A stretch of 20,342 nucleotides of DNA, taken from positions 1 to 20,342 of the forward strand of contig DFBI01000138.1 in assembly GCA_002367335.1 (NCBI GenBank), read 5' to 3'. Positions 1 to 7,729 of the stretch are shown here, piece by piece. The notes under the pieces were generated by a model, which saw nothing but the letters and a program-made list of their open reading frames with translations, was not told where the DNA came from and made no database searches. The stretch comes from Syntrophaceae bacterium UBA3084 (lineage in GTDB: Bacteria; Desulfobacterota; Syntrophia; Syntrophales; UBA6807). Each line of letters opens with the position of its first letter. The first letter of the stretch is position 1. Made by a program: the position numbers and the translations under genes.

Positions 1-281
1 TTCCCTCTCCCTTTTGCCTCCTCCTCGTAAAGAGGATCTTCAATTTCGCTATAAAGCGAATGAATAAAATCAGGCGAAGGGCATGGATTTGCAAAAACAT
101 GGCTGCAAGTTTCACAGAATGTCAAATCCCCGATTTTTCCGTAGTCGCTATCTGTAATCTTTATCCGCTCTTTGTTTAAAGAAAGAAAATCGAATGTTCC
201 TTTTCTAAAAAGCCTTAATCGACAACCTGAACATACAGGACATTCTTTAAACTTGATAATTCTTAGAGGCATTTTTTCCAT
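1..281 (-). CDS. Probable SAM-dependent methyltransferase, N-terminal part (cut by window edge)
   Basis: This open frame runs off the left edge, leaving about 93 residues. It begins MEKMPLRIIKF, or three codons later at the ATG ending at base 272; neither start has a strong ribosome site. Four cysteines form two CxxC-like pairs: CPVC near residues 14-17, with another Cys three residues on, and CETC near residue 65. They are followed by SHVFANPCPSPDFIHSLY and an acidic stretch near YEEEAKGRG. A paired-Cys knuckle followed by a C..C..hFxNPxPS..h..hY pattern is typical of the N-terminus of class I methyltransferases that act on sugars, lipids or small molecules. The SAM-binding motif would lie outside the window, so the enzymatic assignment is by family resemblance only. 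The gene is 245 bases downstream of the TRAP permease and may or may not share its transcript. Confidence 0.55.
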   Translation of the reverse strand, partial: MEKMPLRIIKFKECPVCSGCRLRLFRKGTFDFLSLNKERIKITDSDYGKIGDLTFCETCSHVFANPCPSPDFIHSLYSEIEDPLYEEEAKGRG

Positions 282-526
282 ATATACTGCTAATAAATCC
301 TGTTCAAAAAATTACCTGGATAATCCAGTCTGCCTGAATTTTTAGCATTGATAAGTGTTAATGTCAAACTTAGCAAACATTCTCTGTTGCAGCAACGTGA
401 TAATGTCTGGTTTTAGCAAAATAAATCTCGCTAATTAACGCAACAGTTATTACTGCTTTTTATAGATGTAAAAACCCGAACAGATGGAGATTTCCAAAAC
501 CTATTTGAATCCTTCTCTTGAAATTC

Positions 527-2425
527 CTACATCAGAAGATTGGGTAAAAACAGCGCTATTTGAGGAAAAGCTATTAAAATAGCTATTGCAACTATCATAG
601 CTATCCAAAAAGGCATTATTCCTCTAAATATTGTTGCCAAAGGAACCCCCTTAGCTACACCGCTTATGGCAAACACATTCATGCCTATGGGAGGGGTAAT
701 AACGCCTATCTGCACTATTAATACCATTATGACCCCGAACCATATTGGATCATAACCCAAAACCATTACTGTAGGGAAAATAACAGGAAGGGTCAGAATA
801 ATCACTGGAAGAGCATTCATAACACAACCAAGTATTATATAGAGAATTAAGATGCATATCATAATAACTAAGCGAGGTAACTCTAAGCCTGCTATAAATC
901 CTGCCAACATTGTAGGCAATCGGGTTATTGAAAAGAATCTGGTGAAGGCAATAGCTCCGATAAACATTATAAATATCATGCCGGTTATTCCCAAAGATTC
1001 ATTCAGAGCTTTATAAAGGTTTGTCCAGCGGAATTTCTTTGTTGTTAAGACGATAACCAGAACCCCGAATGAGCCAAGTGCACCAGCCTCAGTAGGAGTG
1101 AAGACACCCTTATAAATACCTCCCATAACAAACAAAAACAAAACTGCTGCCGCCCATGTACCCTTGAGAGACTTGATCTTCTCAATCAAGGGTACGACCG
1201 GCCCCGCAGGGCCATATGCAGGATTGCGTCTGCAGAGAATAGAGATAGTAATTATAAATACAGAAGTCAGAAGTATGCCAGGTAGAATGCCGGCAATGAA
1301 GAGTTTGCCTATGGATTGGTCTGTAAGAAGCCCATAGATAATAAAGGCAGTACTTGGAGGAATTAAAATCCCTACGCTTCCTCCAGCAGCAACACAACCC
1401 GTAGCCAATCCATTATGGTAATTGTATTTCTTCATTTCGGGTAGGGATACTGAGCCCATGGTAACCGCGGTAGCCATACTATCGCCACATATTGCTGCAA
1501 AACCAGCGCACGCGCCAACTGTAGCCATAGCCAATCCCCCTCGCCTATGTCCCAACCATTTATACGAAGTTTCATAGAGGGAGCGAGCTATCCCGCTACT
1601 TGAGGCAAACAGGCCCATAAAGATAAAAAGAGGCATTACGCTATAGATATAGGTGGTCCCAATATTATAAGGCGTCATTGAGATCAGTTTATTTGCTGCG
1701 GTTATGCTAGTCATATAGCTCAAACCCAGAAAGGCTATAACGAAAAGAACAAAACCAATGTGCATTCGCAAAAACAGAAGTATAAACATGATAGCGACGC
1801 AGAGACCGCCAAAAGTAGGACCATCTATTGTGAATGGCAACGATTTAAGCCATACTGGCATTCCAACTAAAAGCAGAACCAATGCTGCCCCGGGTAATAG
1901 CCATAACCACAACAGTCCACCTCTTTTCAACACGGCAGCCAGAGATTCAAGGAAATCAGCCAAAAGCACCATGCCTAAAATAGCCAAGGCCAAAGCGATC
2001 AGAAGCTGGAAGGGAAAGATGGGAATGTGCCATATATCTGACCTTAACTTATCAAGCTGCAGAACGCGTGCCTGTACGAATGCCTGCCAGCTTAACACGA
2101 TGCACATTCCCAGACTGAGAAGGCCGGTTGTAGTATCAATAATATTCTGGGCCGCCGTCGGAAATTTATCAACAAGCAAATTTATTCTAATATGCCTTTT
2201 AATAATGCCAAAATAAGCCATCCCGAAGAAGACTGTTATTGAGAACATAAATTGGGTAAGCTCATATGTAGCTGGTAGTGGTTTAGAGAAAAGATATCGT
2301 CCTGTAACATCAATTGTAGTCATTATTACGAGCATAAAAAGAACAACACTGCCTATATAGTTCAGTATTTTACTCGGGGTGTTAACTATTTTTATAATAA
2401 ATTGCTGCCCCTTATCAAGCCACAT
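527..2425 (-). CDS. dctQM: TRAP transporter fused permease (DctQ-DctM fusion)
   Basis: This 632-residue protein is the membrane part of a tripartite ATP-independent periplasmic transporter, which uses an ion gradient to import solutes delivered by a binding protein. Residues 1 to about 168 are the small DctQ domain with four hydrophobic segments (about 22-40, 58-76, 95-115, 136-158). From about residue 170 comes the large multi-pass DctM domain. DctM signatures are visible: AAGGSVGILIPPSTAF near 347-361, FTPTEAGALG near 442-451 and GVITPPIGMNVF near 574-585. Q and M are often separate genes; the fused form is well known. A strong AGGAGGG site lies 7 bases before ATG. The gene follows dctP by 130 bases, so the two surely work together. 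The substrate cannot be read from the permease; the context with sat and sulfotransferases suggests a sulfated or sulfonated organic anion (inference). Confidence 0.95.
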   Translation of the reverse strand: MWLDKGQQFIIKIVNTPSKILNYIGSVVLFMLVIMTTIDVTGRYLFSKPLPATYELTQFMFSITVFFGMAYFGIIKRHIRINLLVDKFPTAAQNIIDTTTGLLSLGMCIVLSWQAFVQARVLQLDKLRSDIWHIPIFPFQLLIALALAILGMVLLADFLESLAAVLKRGGLLWLWLLPGAALVLLLVGMPVWLKSLPFTIDGPTFGGLCVAIMFILLFLRMHIGFVLFVIAFLGLSYMTSITAANKLISMTPYNIGTTYIYSVMPLFIFMGLFASSSGIARSLYETSYKWLGHRRGGLAMATVGACAGFAAICGDSMATAVTMGSVSLPEMKKYNYHNGLATGCVAAGGSVGILIPPSTAFIIYGLLTDQSIGKLFIAGILPGILLTSVFIITISILCRRNPAYGPAGPVVPLIEKIKSLKGTWAAAVLFLFVMGGIYKGVFTPTEAGALGSFGVLVIVLTTKKFRWTNLYKALNESLGITGMIFIMFIGAIAFTRFFSITRLPTMLAGFIAGLELPRLVIMICILILYIILGCVMNALPVIILTLPVIFPTVMVLGYDPIWFGVIMVLIVQIGVITPPIGMNVFAISGVAKGVPLATIFRGIMPFWIAMIVAIAILIAFPQIALFLPNLLM

Positions 2426-2492
2426 AACATTACCCTCCTGCGTTATATAGAATTTTGTCTTTCCAAAATAATTCTAGGACGACGTGAAATGC

Positions 2493-2525
2493 TTGATAAA
2501 ATTAATAATACCCCACGATTATCAA
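2493..2525. repeat. Inverted repeat between dctP and dctQM
   Basis: TTGATAA and TTATCAA face each other across 19 bases in the gap between dctP and the permease gene. No run of T follows in the direction of transcription, so this does not look like a full terminator. It could be an mRNA processing or attenuation hairpin that lowers permease expression relative to the binding protein, or chance in AT-rich DNA. Confidence 0.25.
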
Positions 2526-2555
2526 ATTGCCAAAATCTGCTCTTGTCAAGCCGAA

Positions 2556-3674
2556 TTACACATCTTTATATTTCTCTACGAGTTCTAGCACCCTATTAAG
2601 TACTTTAGTCCCCGGCAATCCTTGGGCATCCCTATCTGCTGCCCATTTATCCCATATGGGCTTAGCTAATGCTCTGGCCTTTGCTATATCTTCCGGCGTA
2701 GGTTGAATGTAGGTATCGTCTTTACAAGGCCCATTGATTACTCTCGACCTCGACCAGGCAAGAGCGTCTCGCATGGCGCCACAACCACCCAGACTAAAAA
2801 TTGTTTCTACTACCTTTTGATCATGCGGTAGCAATTTGTTAAATGTTTCTTTATTCATTATGTAGTAACAAGGTACCGGCAACATCGCTATAAGGTAGTG
2901 ATTGGATGCTTGCTCATAAATGTGCATAGCCTCATAAGCACCCCATGCCATAAAAGCAGCATTTGCCATTCCTCTTTCTAGACTTAAGTAGAAGTCGCTA
3001 ATATCTATGTTGAGTGGAGTAACTCCCAACGCTTTCATCGCTTCTATCTTAGCCTCTGCCGGCTGAGTTAATATCTTCATCCCTTTGAGATCGCTCAGGC
3101 TGGTGATTGGTTTTTTTGAGTGGATGTCAGCAGCCATATGGACCTGGAGCCATAAAACCTTCCAATCCTTGTATTCAGCTCTAATCTCCGGGAATTCCTC
3201 GTAGAGGTCACGCAAAATTGGACTGCCTATCGCAACGACCGGGCTGGGAATTAAAAACGGAAGCTCCACTACACTGGATAGAGGAAATTTACCTGGGGTG
3301 TAGCCTTGAACTGCCCAGCTGAAATCGGCAATGCCGGCCCTGACTGCGTCAGAAGACCCGATGGGAGAGCATAACTGGTTTTGAAAATAAACATGGTAAT
3401 TCACTCGACCATCAGTCATCTCCTTTATTCTATCGAAAAGAGGCTTGAAACAATGTTCCCAGTAACCTGCTACAGGCGGTGTTATTATATTTACTTTCAA
3501 GGTTATAGGTTTATAGTTAAATGGTACTTTTGCCGTTGAAGTTTCTTCTTTTTCTACTGAAGTTACTTTTTCTTTCTTTGCACACGAACTTGTCATCATG
3601 GCCAGCGATACTACCATCATCGAAAAGACCAAGTAAATAACACCACTTCTCATTAATAATTTTTTACAATTCAT
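2556..3674 (-). CDS. dctP: TRAP transporter solute-binding lipoprotein (DctP family)
   Basis: The gene encodes a 372-residue extracytoplasmic binding protein that captures the solute for the permease encoded just downstream. The open frame continues to 3722, but I choose the ATG ending at 3674 because AAGGAG sits 8 bases before it and a normal signal peptide then follows: MNCKKLLMR, a hydrophobic core, and a lipobox-like TSSC with Cys31. The mature protein has the usual DctP layout: PLFDRIKEMTDGRV near 78-91, AVRAGIADFSW near 110-120, and SLSDLKGMK near 192-200. Two family hallmarks are missing. The Arg usually found just after the GxK step is Leu here (KGMKILTQP, near residue 202), and the QENP-like segment is replaced by ANAAFMAWGA (238-246). 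Most TRAP binding proteins use that Arg to hold a carboxylate, so the ligand may not be a simple carboxylate (inference). Confidence 0.92.
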   Translation of the reverse strand: MNCKKLLMRSGVIYLVFSMMVVSLAMMTSSCAKKEKVTSVEKEETSTAKVPFNYKPITLKVNIITPPVAGYWEHCFKPLFDRIKEMTDGRVNYHVYFQNQLCSPIGSSDAVRAGIADFSWAVQGYTPGKFPLSSVVELPFLIPSPVVAIGSPILRDLYEEFPEIRAEYKDWKVLWLQVHMAADIHSKKPITSLSDLKGMKILTQPAEAKIEAMKALGVTPLNIDISDFYLSLERGMANAAFMAWGAYEAMHIYEQASNHYLIAMLPVPCYYIMNKETFNKLLPHDQKVVETIFSLGGCGAMRDALAWSRSRVINGPCKDDTYIQPTPEDIAKARALAKPIWDKWAADRDAQGLPGTKVLNRVLELVEKYKDV

Positions 3675-3722
3675 TTTCAATCTCCTTAATAATGTACTTA
3701 CGGTCTTACCTTCGACATACAT

Positions 3723-4022
3723 TTATCTTACTCTTTTCAAAAATTCCTCTATAACATTCAATCTTTTTCTCTCGATTACTAAATCAAACATTTTATCCTT
3801 AACCTCAGCAGGGAGCAGCTCAATAGTCTTGGTGGTGGCAGAGTCGTATTTGGCCATTGAATAAAGCTTCAATAACTGGTCTTTCTGTTTGGCGGTGCAG
3901 TATAGCCGAAGAACTTTCATCCCCGCCAACACATCTTCAGTAATATCAGCCAGGCCGACTTTGCTTAGCTTTTCGTGCCGTTCTTCATTAATCCATATAT
4001 TGATAGGATATTTTTCAGCCAT
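3723..4022 (-). CDS. Small acidic/basic protein of unknown function between sat and dctP
   Basis: I do not recognise this 99-residue protein. It begins MAEKYPINIWINEERHEKL and is rich in Lys, Glu, Asp and Leu. Predicted helices dominate, there is no signal peptide or membrane segment, and the only Cys is in LYCTAKQK. The short beta-like start (YPINIWI) followed by helices could suggest a small ligand- or nucleic-acid-binding protein, but no motif settles it. An AGAGG ribosome site sits 6 bases before ATG. The gene is 33 bases after sat and 48 bases before dctP, so it is almost certainly co-transcribed with both. Coding is supported by the tight spacing, the ribosome site and the clean frame; function is open. 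An accessory role to Sat or to transport is possible from position only. Confidence 0.75.
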   Translation of the reverse strand: MAEKYPINIWINEERHEKLSKVGLADITEDVLAGMKVLRLYCTAKQKDQLLKLYSMAKYDSATTKTIELLPAEVKDKMFDLVIERKRLNVIEEFLKRVR

Positions 4023-4055
4023 TTTTGCCTCTCATTTCTCAAAGATATTTTACTC

Positions 4056-5315
4056 TTATAATTTTGCCAATTCAAAGACCGGCTGCCTTTTATCAAGATA
4101 TTCTTCAGTACAGAAAGGAGAACCGAAACCATATTTTTCAGCAGATTCTATCACCTGGTCAAAAACTTCAGGCCGGAAGATGAGCCTGGTGGGCTTAACT
4201 TTATCTTGAACTATGCTTCTTATCATAGTGCCACTAAAGGCCTGTCTCTCCTTGTTATGGCCGCACAATCCGGAGTAAGTTACTTCTCCGCAGATAGGAC
4301 AATACCCCCATTCGAGGACACGGACAGGTTTGATATTCAGGCTTCCTTGCGGAAGCTGATCAAATATCCTGTGGGCATCGTAAGAGTCATAGTAGCTGTC
4401 CACGCCGGCATGATCTCTGCCAAACATATGATGCGTGCAGCCCAAGTTTTCTCTTATTATGGCATGTAGAATTGCTTCTTTAGGGCCAGCATATCGCATA
4501 TCCCACATGACAAATGACACCATATGAATATCATCTCTGAAATAACCTGCATCGTGGAGTTTCTGCTGGCCTAAAAGAATGGCCTCGTCGATATAGTCAC
4601 CTAATCGTTTTGGTCCTATGATACAGCTAACCAGAATGCCAGTTTCCAACTTTTCCACAGGCATTTCACCATTGGCAGAAAACCAGGCGCCTTTCATCAG
4701 CCACTCATGACCGCTGTGAGGAACATTTCTCGTTTGATGTGCAATAGTCCTTTTCCAACCTTTTTCTGCGATTTTCTGACGCATTTGATTTGGAGTATAC
4801 CAAAACTTATCAAAAGGAGGCTGGAACTTAGGACGATTTACAAGTGTAATCTTGCCAGCAATGAATGTGTCCTCAAAACCGTCATACATTTTTACGCCAG
4901 GATGCTTTGCATCAATTGTGCCAAATACTGCCTGCTTCATTTTCGCTATGTCGTAATTAAATATCTCTTCCACTTCTAATGTAGCGAAAGCTCTGTCTCG
5001 ATAGATGAGAAGAATAGTATTCCCTTTCTCAATTGTTTTTTCTCTGATTTCTTCTTCTCTAATGTCGAAAACAATCGGAATAGGCCAAAGCGTCCCGTTT
5101 GCCAGTGTCATCTTTTCACATACTGTATCTACATCTGCTTTGTGCATAAAACCCTCTAACGGAGTAAAAAAGCCATAAGCGATGCCGATACATTCCCTGG
5201 CAGTTCGTCCGGTTACAGCTACACTTTTTAATCCTTTAATGAGCTCTCTTGCCTGAGATTGTGAAGATACTACTCTTTCCACAATTGCTTTGCCACCATG
5301 TCCTGTGTATTCCAT
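4056..5315 (-). CDS. sat: ATP sulfurylase (sulfate adenylyltransferase, Sat type)
   Basis: This cytosolic enzyme interconverts ATP plus sulfate with APS plus pyrophosphate. Sulfate reducers run it toward APS; sulfur oxidisers can run it toward ATP. The 419 residues match the homo-oligomeric Sat family, not CysDN. The active-site segment AHQTRNVPHSGHEW (192-205) carries Q194, R196, N197, H200 and H203 of the QxRNxxHxxH motif, and GRDHAG (299-304) is the second nucleotide-binding signature. CPICGEVTYSGLCGH (339-353) is a zinc-knuckle-like C-x2-C-x8-C segment with a nearby His, as in the zinc-bearing Sat of Thermus and relatives. No APS kinase domain follows. AAAGGAGGG precedes the chosen ATG; an overlapping ATG four bases upstream is out of frame. 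The gene leads a probable sat-99aa-dctP-dctQM transcript and lies 182 bases after ASST1. APS reductase genes are not in this window. Confidence 0.96.
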   Translation of the reverse strand: MEYTGHGGKAIVERVVSSQSQARELIKGLKSVAVTGRTARECIGIAYGFFTPLEGFMHKADVDTVCEKMTLANGTLWPIPIVFDIREEEIREKTIEKGNTILLIYRDRAFATLEVEEIFNYDIAKMKQAVFGTIDAKHPGVKMYDGFEDTFIAGKITLVNRPKFQPPFDKFWYTPNQMRQKIAEKGWKRTIAHQTRNVPHSGHEWLMKGAWFSANGEMPVEKLETGILVSCIIGPKRLGDYIDEAILLGQQKLHDAGYFRDDIHMVSFVMWDMRYAGPKEAILHAIIRENLGCTHHMFGRDHAGVDSYYDSYDAHRIFDQLPQGSLNIKPVRVLEWGYCPICGEVTYSGLCGHNKERQAFSGTMIRSIVQDKVKPTRLIFRPEVFDQVIESAEKYGFGSPFCTEEYLDKRQPVFELAKL

Positions 5316-5327
5316 CCATGCCCTCCT

Positions 5328-5477
5328 TTATTTGGCTGCACAATTTTTGTTATAAAAAACCACATCATACACGTTGTCTTTCTTAGCTGCTTCAGCAACT
5401 GGTATAAAACGCCTTAAAATATCCTTTGTTTGTTTCTTATTCGGTATGCCAAAGGTAAAAGGATAACTGTCCTTATT
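5328..5477 (-). pseudogene. Possible remnant of a small gene upstream of sat
   Basis: A 49-codon frame with no start codon ends just before sat and overlaps its ribosome site region. It reads like real protein (GIPNKKQTKDILRRF, then VAEAAKKDNVYDVVFYN). A short ATG frame reading MLAKVK enters from upstream, ending at the TAA around base 5479, and is one base out of register. A single lost or gained A in the run there would join the two into a 55-residue protein. I do not recognise the family. It may be a frameshifted small gene, the tail of a lost gene, or a chance frame. Confidence 0.3.
5350..5380 (-). promoter_or_regulatory. Possible regulatory element upstream of sat
   Basis: On the minus strand the sequence reads AAGACA, 19 bases, then TTATAA. 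Inside it lies TGTATGATGTG, which is also found within the promoter-like element at 9256-9284 ahead of ASST2. Over 24 aligned bases the two sites agree at 19. The spacing here is poor for a sigma-70 promoter and the frame described at 5328-5477 overlaps it, so this is tentative. Confidence 0.2.
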
Positions 5478-5497
5478 TCACTTTAGCAAGCATATAA

Positions 5498-6637
5498 CTA
5501 TGATCGAAAAACACTTGAGCTATCGAGCTTATTCCACGAGTCGAATTTTTCTGGAGAAAGTTTTTTCCCCTCCAAGCCTTCATAGTCAGGCCCATAGCGA
5601 TAGGCTCTAAACACCCAGTTTACTCTTCCAAATTCAATTTCTCCAAAAAATGGATTAATGTATTCCCAGACTATTTCACCTTTCTTTGTTATCTCAAAAA
5701 TTCGCGCCTCCATGGATGAGCAGATTAGGGTGTTGCCATTGGGCAATCGCTGGGCGCCGGAACAAGCTGCACTATAGAAGTCGGTTACAGGATTGCCCCG
5801 GTATTCCCATTCTATTTTCTTGGTTTTCGGGTTGAGTTCAATCACCATTGAGGAAGTTAACTCAACACCAGCCCGGTGAAACCCATTATCAAATATTAAA
5901 ATATTTCCATTGGGCAATGGATGGGCATCATGGCCATGCGCCAGTTCACCTAAACCACAGCCCCATTGCCACTTGATATCACCCGTTTTTTTATCAATAA
6001 TACAAACGGAATTTGTCTGACGGAAACAAGTAAGAATATCACCATCAGAAAGAACCACACAGGTATTACCATGTGTCCATTCTTTGCGAAGGCATAAAGG
6101 GCAAATACTATCTTCTACGGGATCTAAATGCTCGTATGATAACCACTCCCAAACTACTTTGCCATCCGGGGTAACTTCATAAATACTATCACACCACATT
6201 TTTCCATTGTCCTCAGTTCCCGGGACCCCACCTTTTACTTCAGCCGCGATTTTCTGAGGTACTTTTATATACTTAAGAACCATGGTATTACCATTTTCCA
6301 TGCGGTAAAAGTCGTGGTGCATGAAATGATCCTCATGCTCCCATATAAGATTGTCATCCCAATCCACCTCACGGAGCAATCCTCCGAAACCTGAAAATTT
6401 GGGGGCACCTGCTTTTTCCCTTTTATCAGGGTCAGATCTACAACCATAAATCAAGTGGCCATTGGGCAAAAGCTTTCCATAGCACCCTGGATTGTTAGGC
6501 AGCTGCCAATGATGAACAGCCCGACCCTGCATATCAATCAACCAGGTATCTTTACATCCCATCGGGGCAAACAGGGTATATCCATTATAAGTTTTGGATG
6601 GATTATAAAAAGTTACACCATACTGATTTCTCTTCAT
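5498..6637 (-). CDS. Aryl-sulfate sulfotransferase family protein, cytosolic (ASST1)
   Basis: This family moves a sulfuryl group from an aryl sulfate ester to another phenol, without PAPS, through a sulfo-histidine intermediate. The 379 residues form a beta-propeller: LPNG or ENGN turns recur at 58-61, 114-117, 241-245 and 298-302, with W-containing blades (DNLIWE, GKVVWEW, GDIKWQW, EIVWEY). The four catalytic residues of the E. coli enzyme (His252, His356, Arg374, His436) have likely counterparts: H107/H108 in FMHHDF, H189 in EWTHGNT, R206 in ILTCFR and H236 in HGHDAH. The mapping is by motif, not alignment software. There is no signal peptide, and an in-frame TAA one codon before GCA-ATG rules out a hidden upstream one. 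The protein is therefore cytosolic, unlike its close paralog ASST2 and unlike most characterised members. It lies 79 bases after the PP-loop gene and 182 before sat. Confidence 0.88.
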   Translation of the reverse strand: MKRNQYGVTFYNPSKTYNGYTLFAPMGCKDTWLIDMQGRAVHHWQLPNNPGCYGKLLPNGHLIYGCRSDPDKREKAGAPKFSGFGGLLREVDWDDNLIWEHEDHFMHHDFYRMENGNTMVLKYIKVPQKIAAEVKGGVPGTEDNGKMWCDSIYEVTPDGKVVWEWLSYEHLDPVEDSICPLCLRKEWTHGNTCVVLSDGDILTCFRQTNSVCIIDKKTGDIKWQWGCGLGELAHGHDAHPLPNGNILIFDNGFHRAGVELTSSMVIELNPKTKKIEWEYRGNPVTDFYSAACSGAQRLPNGNTLICSSMEARIFEITKKGEIVWEYINPFFGEIEFGRVNWVFRAYRYGPDYEGLEGKKLSPEKFDSWNKLDSSSVFRS

Positions 6638-6716
6638 TGCTTAATTATCTTCCTTTGAAAATAATTTTATCTAATGAAAAACCGAAAGCTTCTTTTAAGA
6701 ATTTTAACTTTGTCGC

Positions 6717-7547
6717 TCACATATATCCTAACTTCCGTAACCTTTCCATGGCATCTTCTTTATCCTGTCTTCTGCCGCTTCTTTCAGGTATGTGCTCAAG
6801 ATCCTGTTCCCAGGCAGGTACCCCAATTTCCGTTGGGTTACTGGTAGATCTTGCTCCTAAGGAAATGTAACCTACTTCATAAAGTGAACAGCTAGGAATA
6901 TTGTAAAGCTTGGTGGTATTCCATATGTCTCTTCCTGTAAAGTGCAAGATTGGAGTTATTCTGGTATGCGGGGGCATTAACTCTCCACCTTCTTTTTCTG
7001 TAAAGTACTTATCGTTCTTCCTTGCTGGCTGCTCATCCCATCGCAAAGCTATGAACATACCTTTTGTGTTATGTTTTTCAACGAACTGATTAAATACAAC
7101 TGTCTTCATAAGGTGATTGCCTGCTTCGGATTCTGCTTCAAACTTAAATGTATCATCTTTAAATCCGATACGCTTAAGTTCAGCCTGATTCCGTTCGTTC
7201 AGATCCTTCACTTGAACAGTATTACCTAAGTGGCTTTGGCAGCATTTAAGCACATCGAAATTACAACACCACTCAAGGTCTATGTTCCACTTCTTTGAAA
7301 CCTCTATCAGAAAATCTGTTATTTCTGGAAATGCATCACCTTCATCAATTGTCATAACCCTTGGGAGGTCGCGATTTTGTTCCAAACATACCTGGCGAAC
7401 TATCCAGAGGTTTAAAGTACTGTCTTTACCACCTGTCCAGGTGACAGCCAAATCAGAGGATTTGAATTTTTCAAATGTTTCCCTGATAATTTTTTTTGAC
7501 TTCTCAACCAATTCTATACATCTTTTTTCTTTGCCTTCGTCGGCCAT
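6717..7547 (-). CDS. CysD/PAPS-reductase-family PP-loop protein
   Basis: The 276-residue protein belongs to the adenine-nucleotide alpha-hydrolase superfamily, which includes CysD (the ATP-sulfurylase catalytic subunit) and PAPS/APS reductase. The PP-loop WTGGKDST is at 37-44, followed by MTIDEGDAFPEI (65-76). A second conserved block, ALRWDEQPARKNDKYF (167-182), resembles the RRDEEKSRAKER loop of CysD. The C-terminus is WEQDLEH, then DKEDAMERLRKLGYM. The ECGLH motif of PAPS reductase and the CC..C..C iron-sulfur ligands of APS reductase are absent, and no cysN GTPase gene is nearby. Two CC pairs (94-95, 102-103) are unusual. A GAGGAG site precedes ATG by 7 bases. It probably binds APS, PAPS or ATP; whether it adenylylates, reduces or hydrolyses cannot be told from sequence. 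Its position between sulfotransferases and sat supports a role in activated sulfate. Confidence 0.85.
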   Translation of the reverse strand: MADEGKEKRCIELVEKSKKIIRETFEKFKSSDLAVTWTGGKDSTLNLWIVRQVCLEQNRDLPRVMTIDEGDAFPEITDFLIEVSKKWNIDLEWCCNFDVLKCCQSHLGNTVQVKDLNERNQAELKRIGFKDDTFKFEAESEAGNHLMKTVVFNQFVEKHNTKGMFIALRWDEQPARKNDKYFTEKEGGELMPPHTRITPILHFTGRDIWNTTKLYNIPSCSLYEVGYISLGARSTSNPTEIGVPAWEQDLEHIPERSGRRQDKEDAMERLRKLGYM

Positions 7548-7699
7548 TTTAATACTCCTCTTTTTACATATTTTAGCTTTTCCCTATGTATAAGCTATCA
7601 TAAAAAAACCGATAATCCTCTTGCCATCAATCAAACAGTATTGTCTAATCTAGGCATCTTTCTTTTTTAACCTTCCTTTGGGCTATTTTTACCCAGAAA

Positions 7700-7729
7700 A
7701 ACTTTTCCTTCAAAAATTTTATTTGAAGG
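7700..7729 (-). terminator. Possible intrinsic terminator after ASST2
   Basis: CCTTCAAA and TTTGAAGG form an 8-base-pair stem at 7707-7714 and 7722-7729, overlapping the ASST2 stop codon. In the direction of transcription the stem is followed by AAAAGTTTTTC. The stem is AT-rich and the T-run starts 4 bases late, so termination may be partial and let some transcript pass into the PP-loop gene. Confidence 0.45.

Noticed and set aside
386..396. GTTGCAGCAAC inverted repeat in the gap after dctQM
   Set aside because: Five-base arms with a one-base centre cannot form a stable hairpin, and no T-run follows; may be a chance operator-like palindrome.
3675..3722. Sixteen-codon upstream extension of dctP
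   Set aside because: The downstream ATG at 3674 has AAGGAG at the right distance and begins a normal lipoprotein signal; the extension would bury it.
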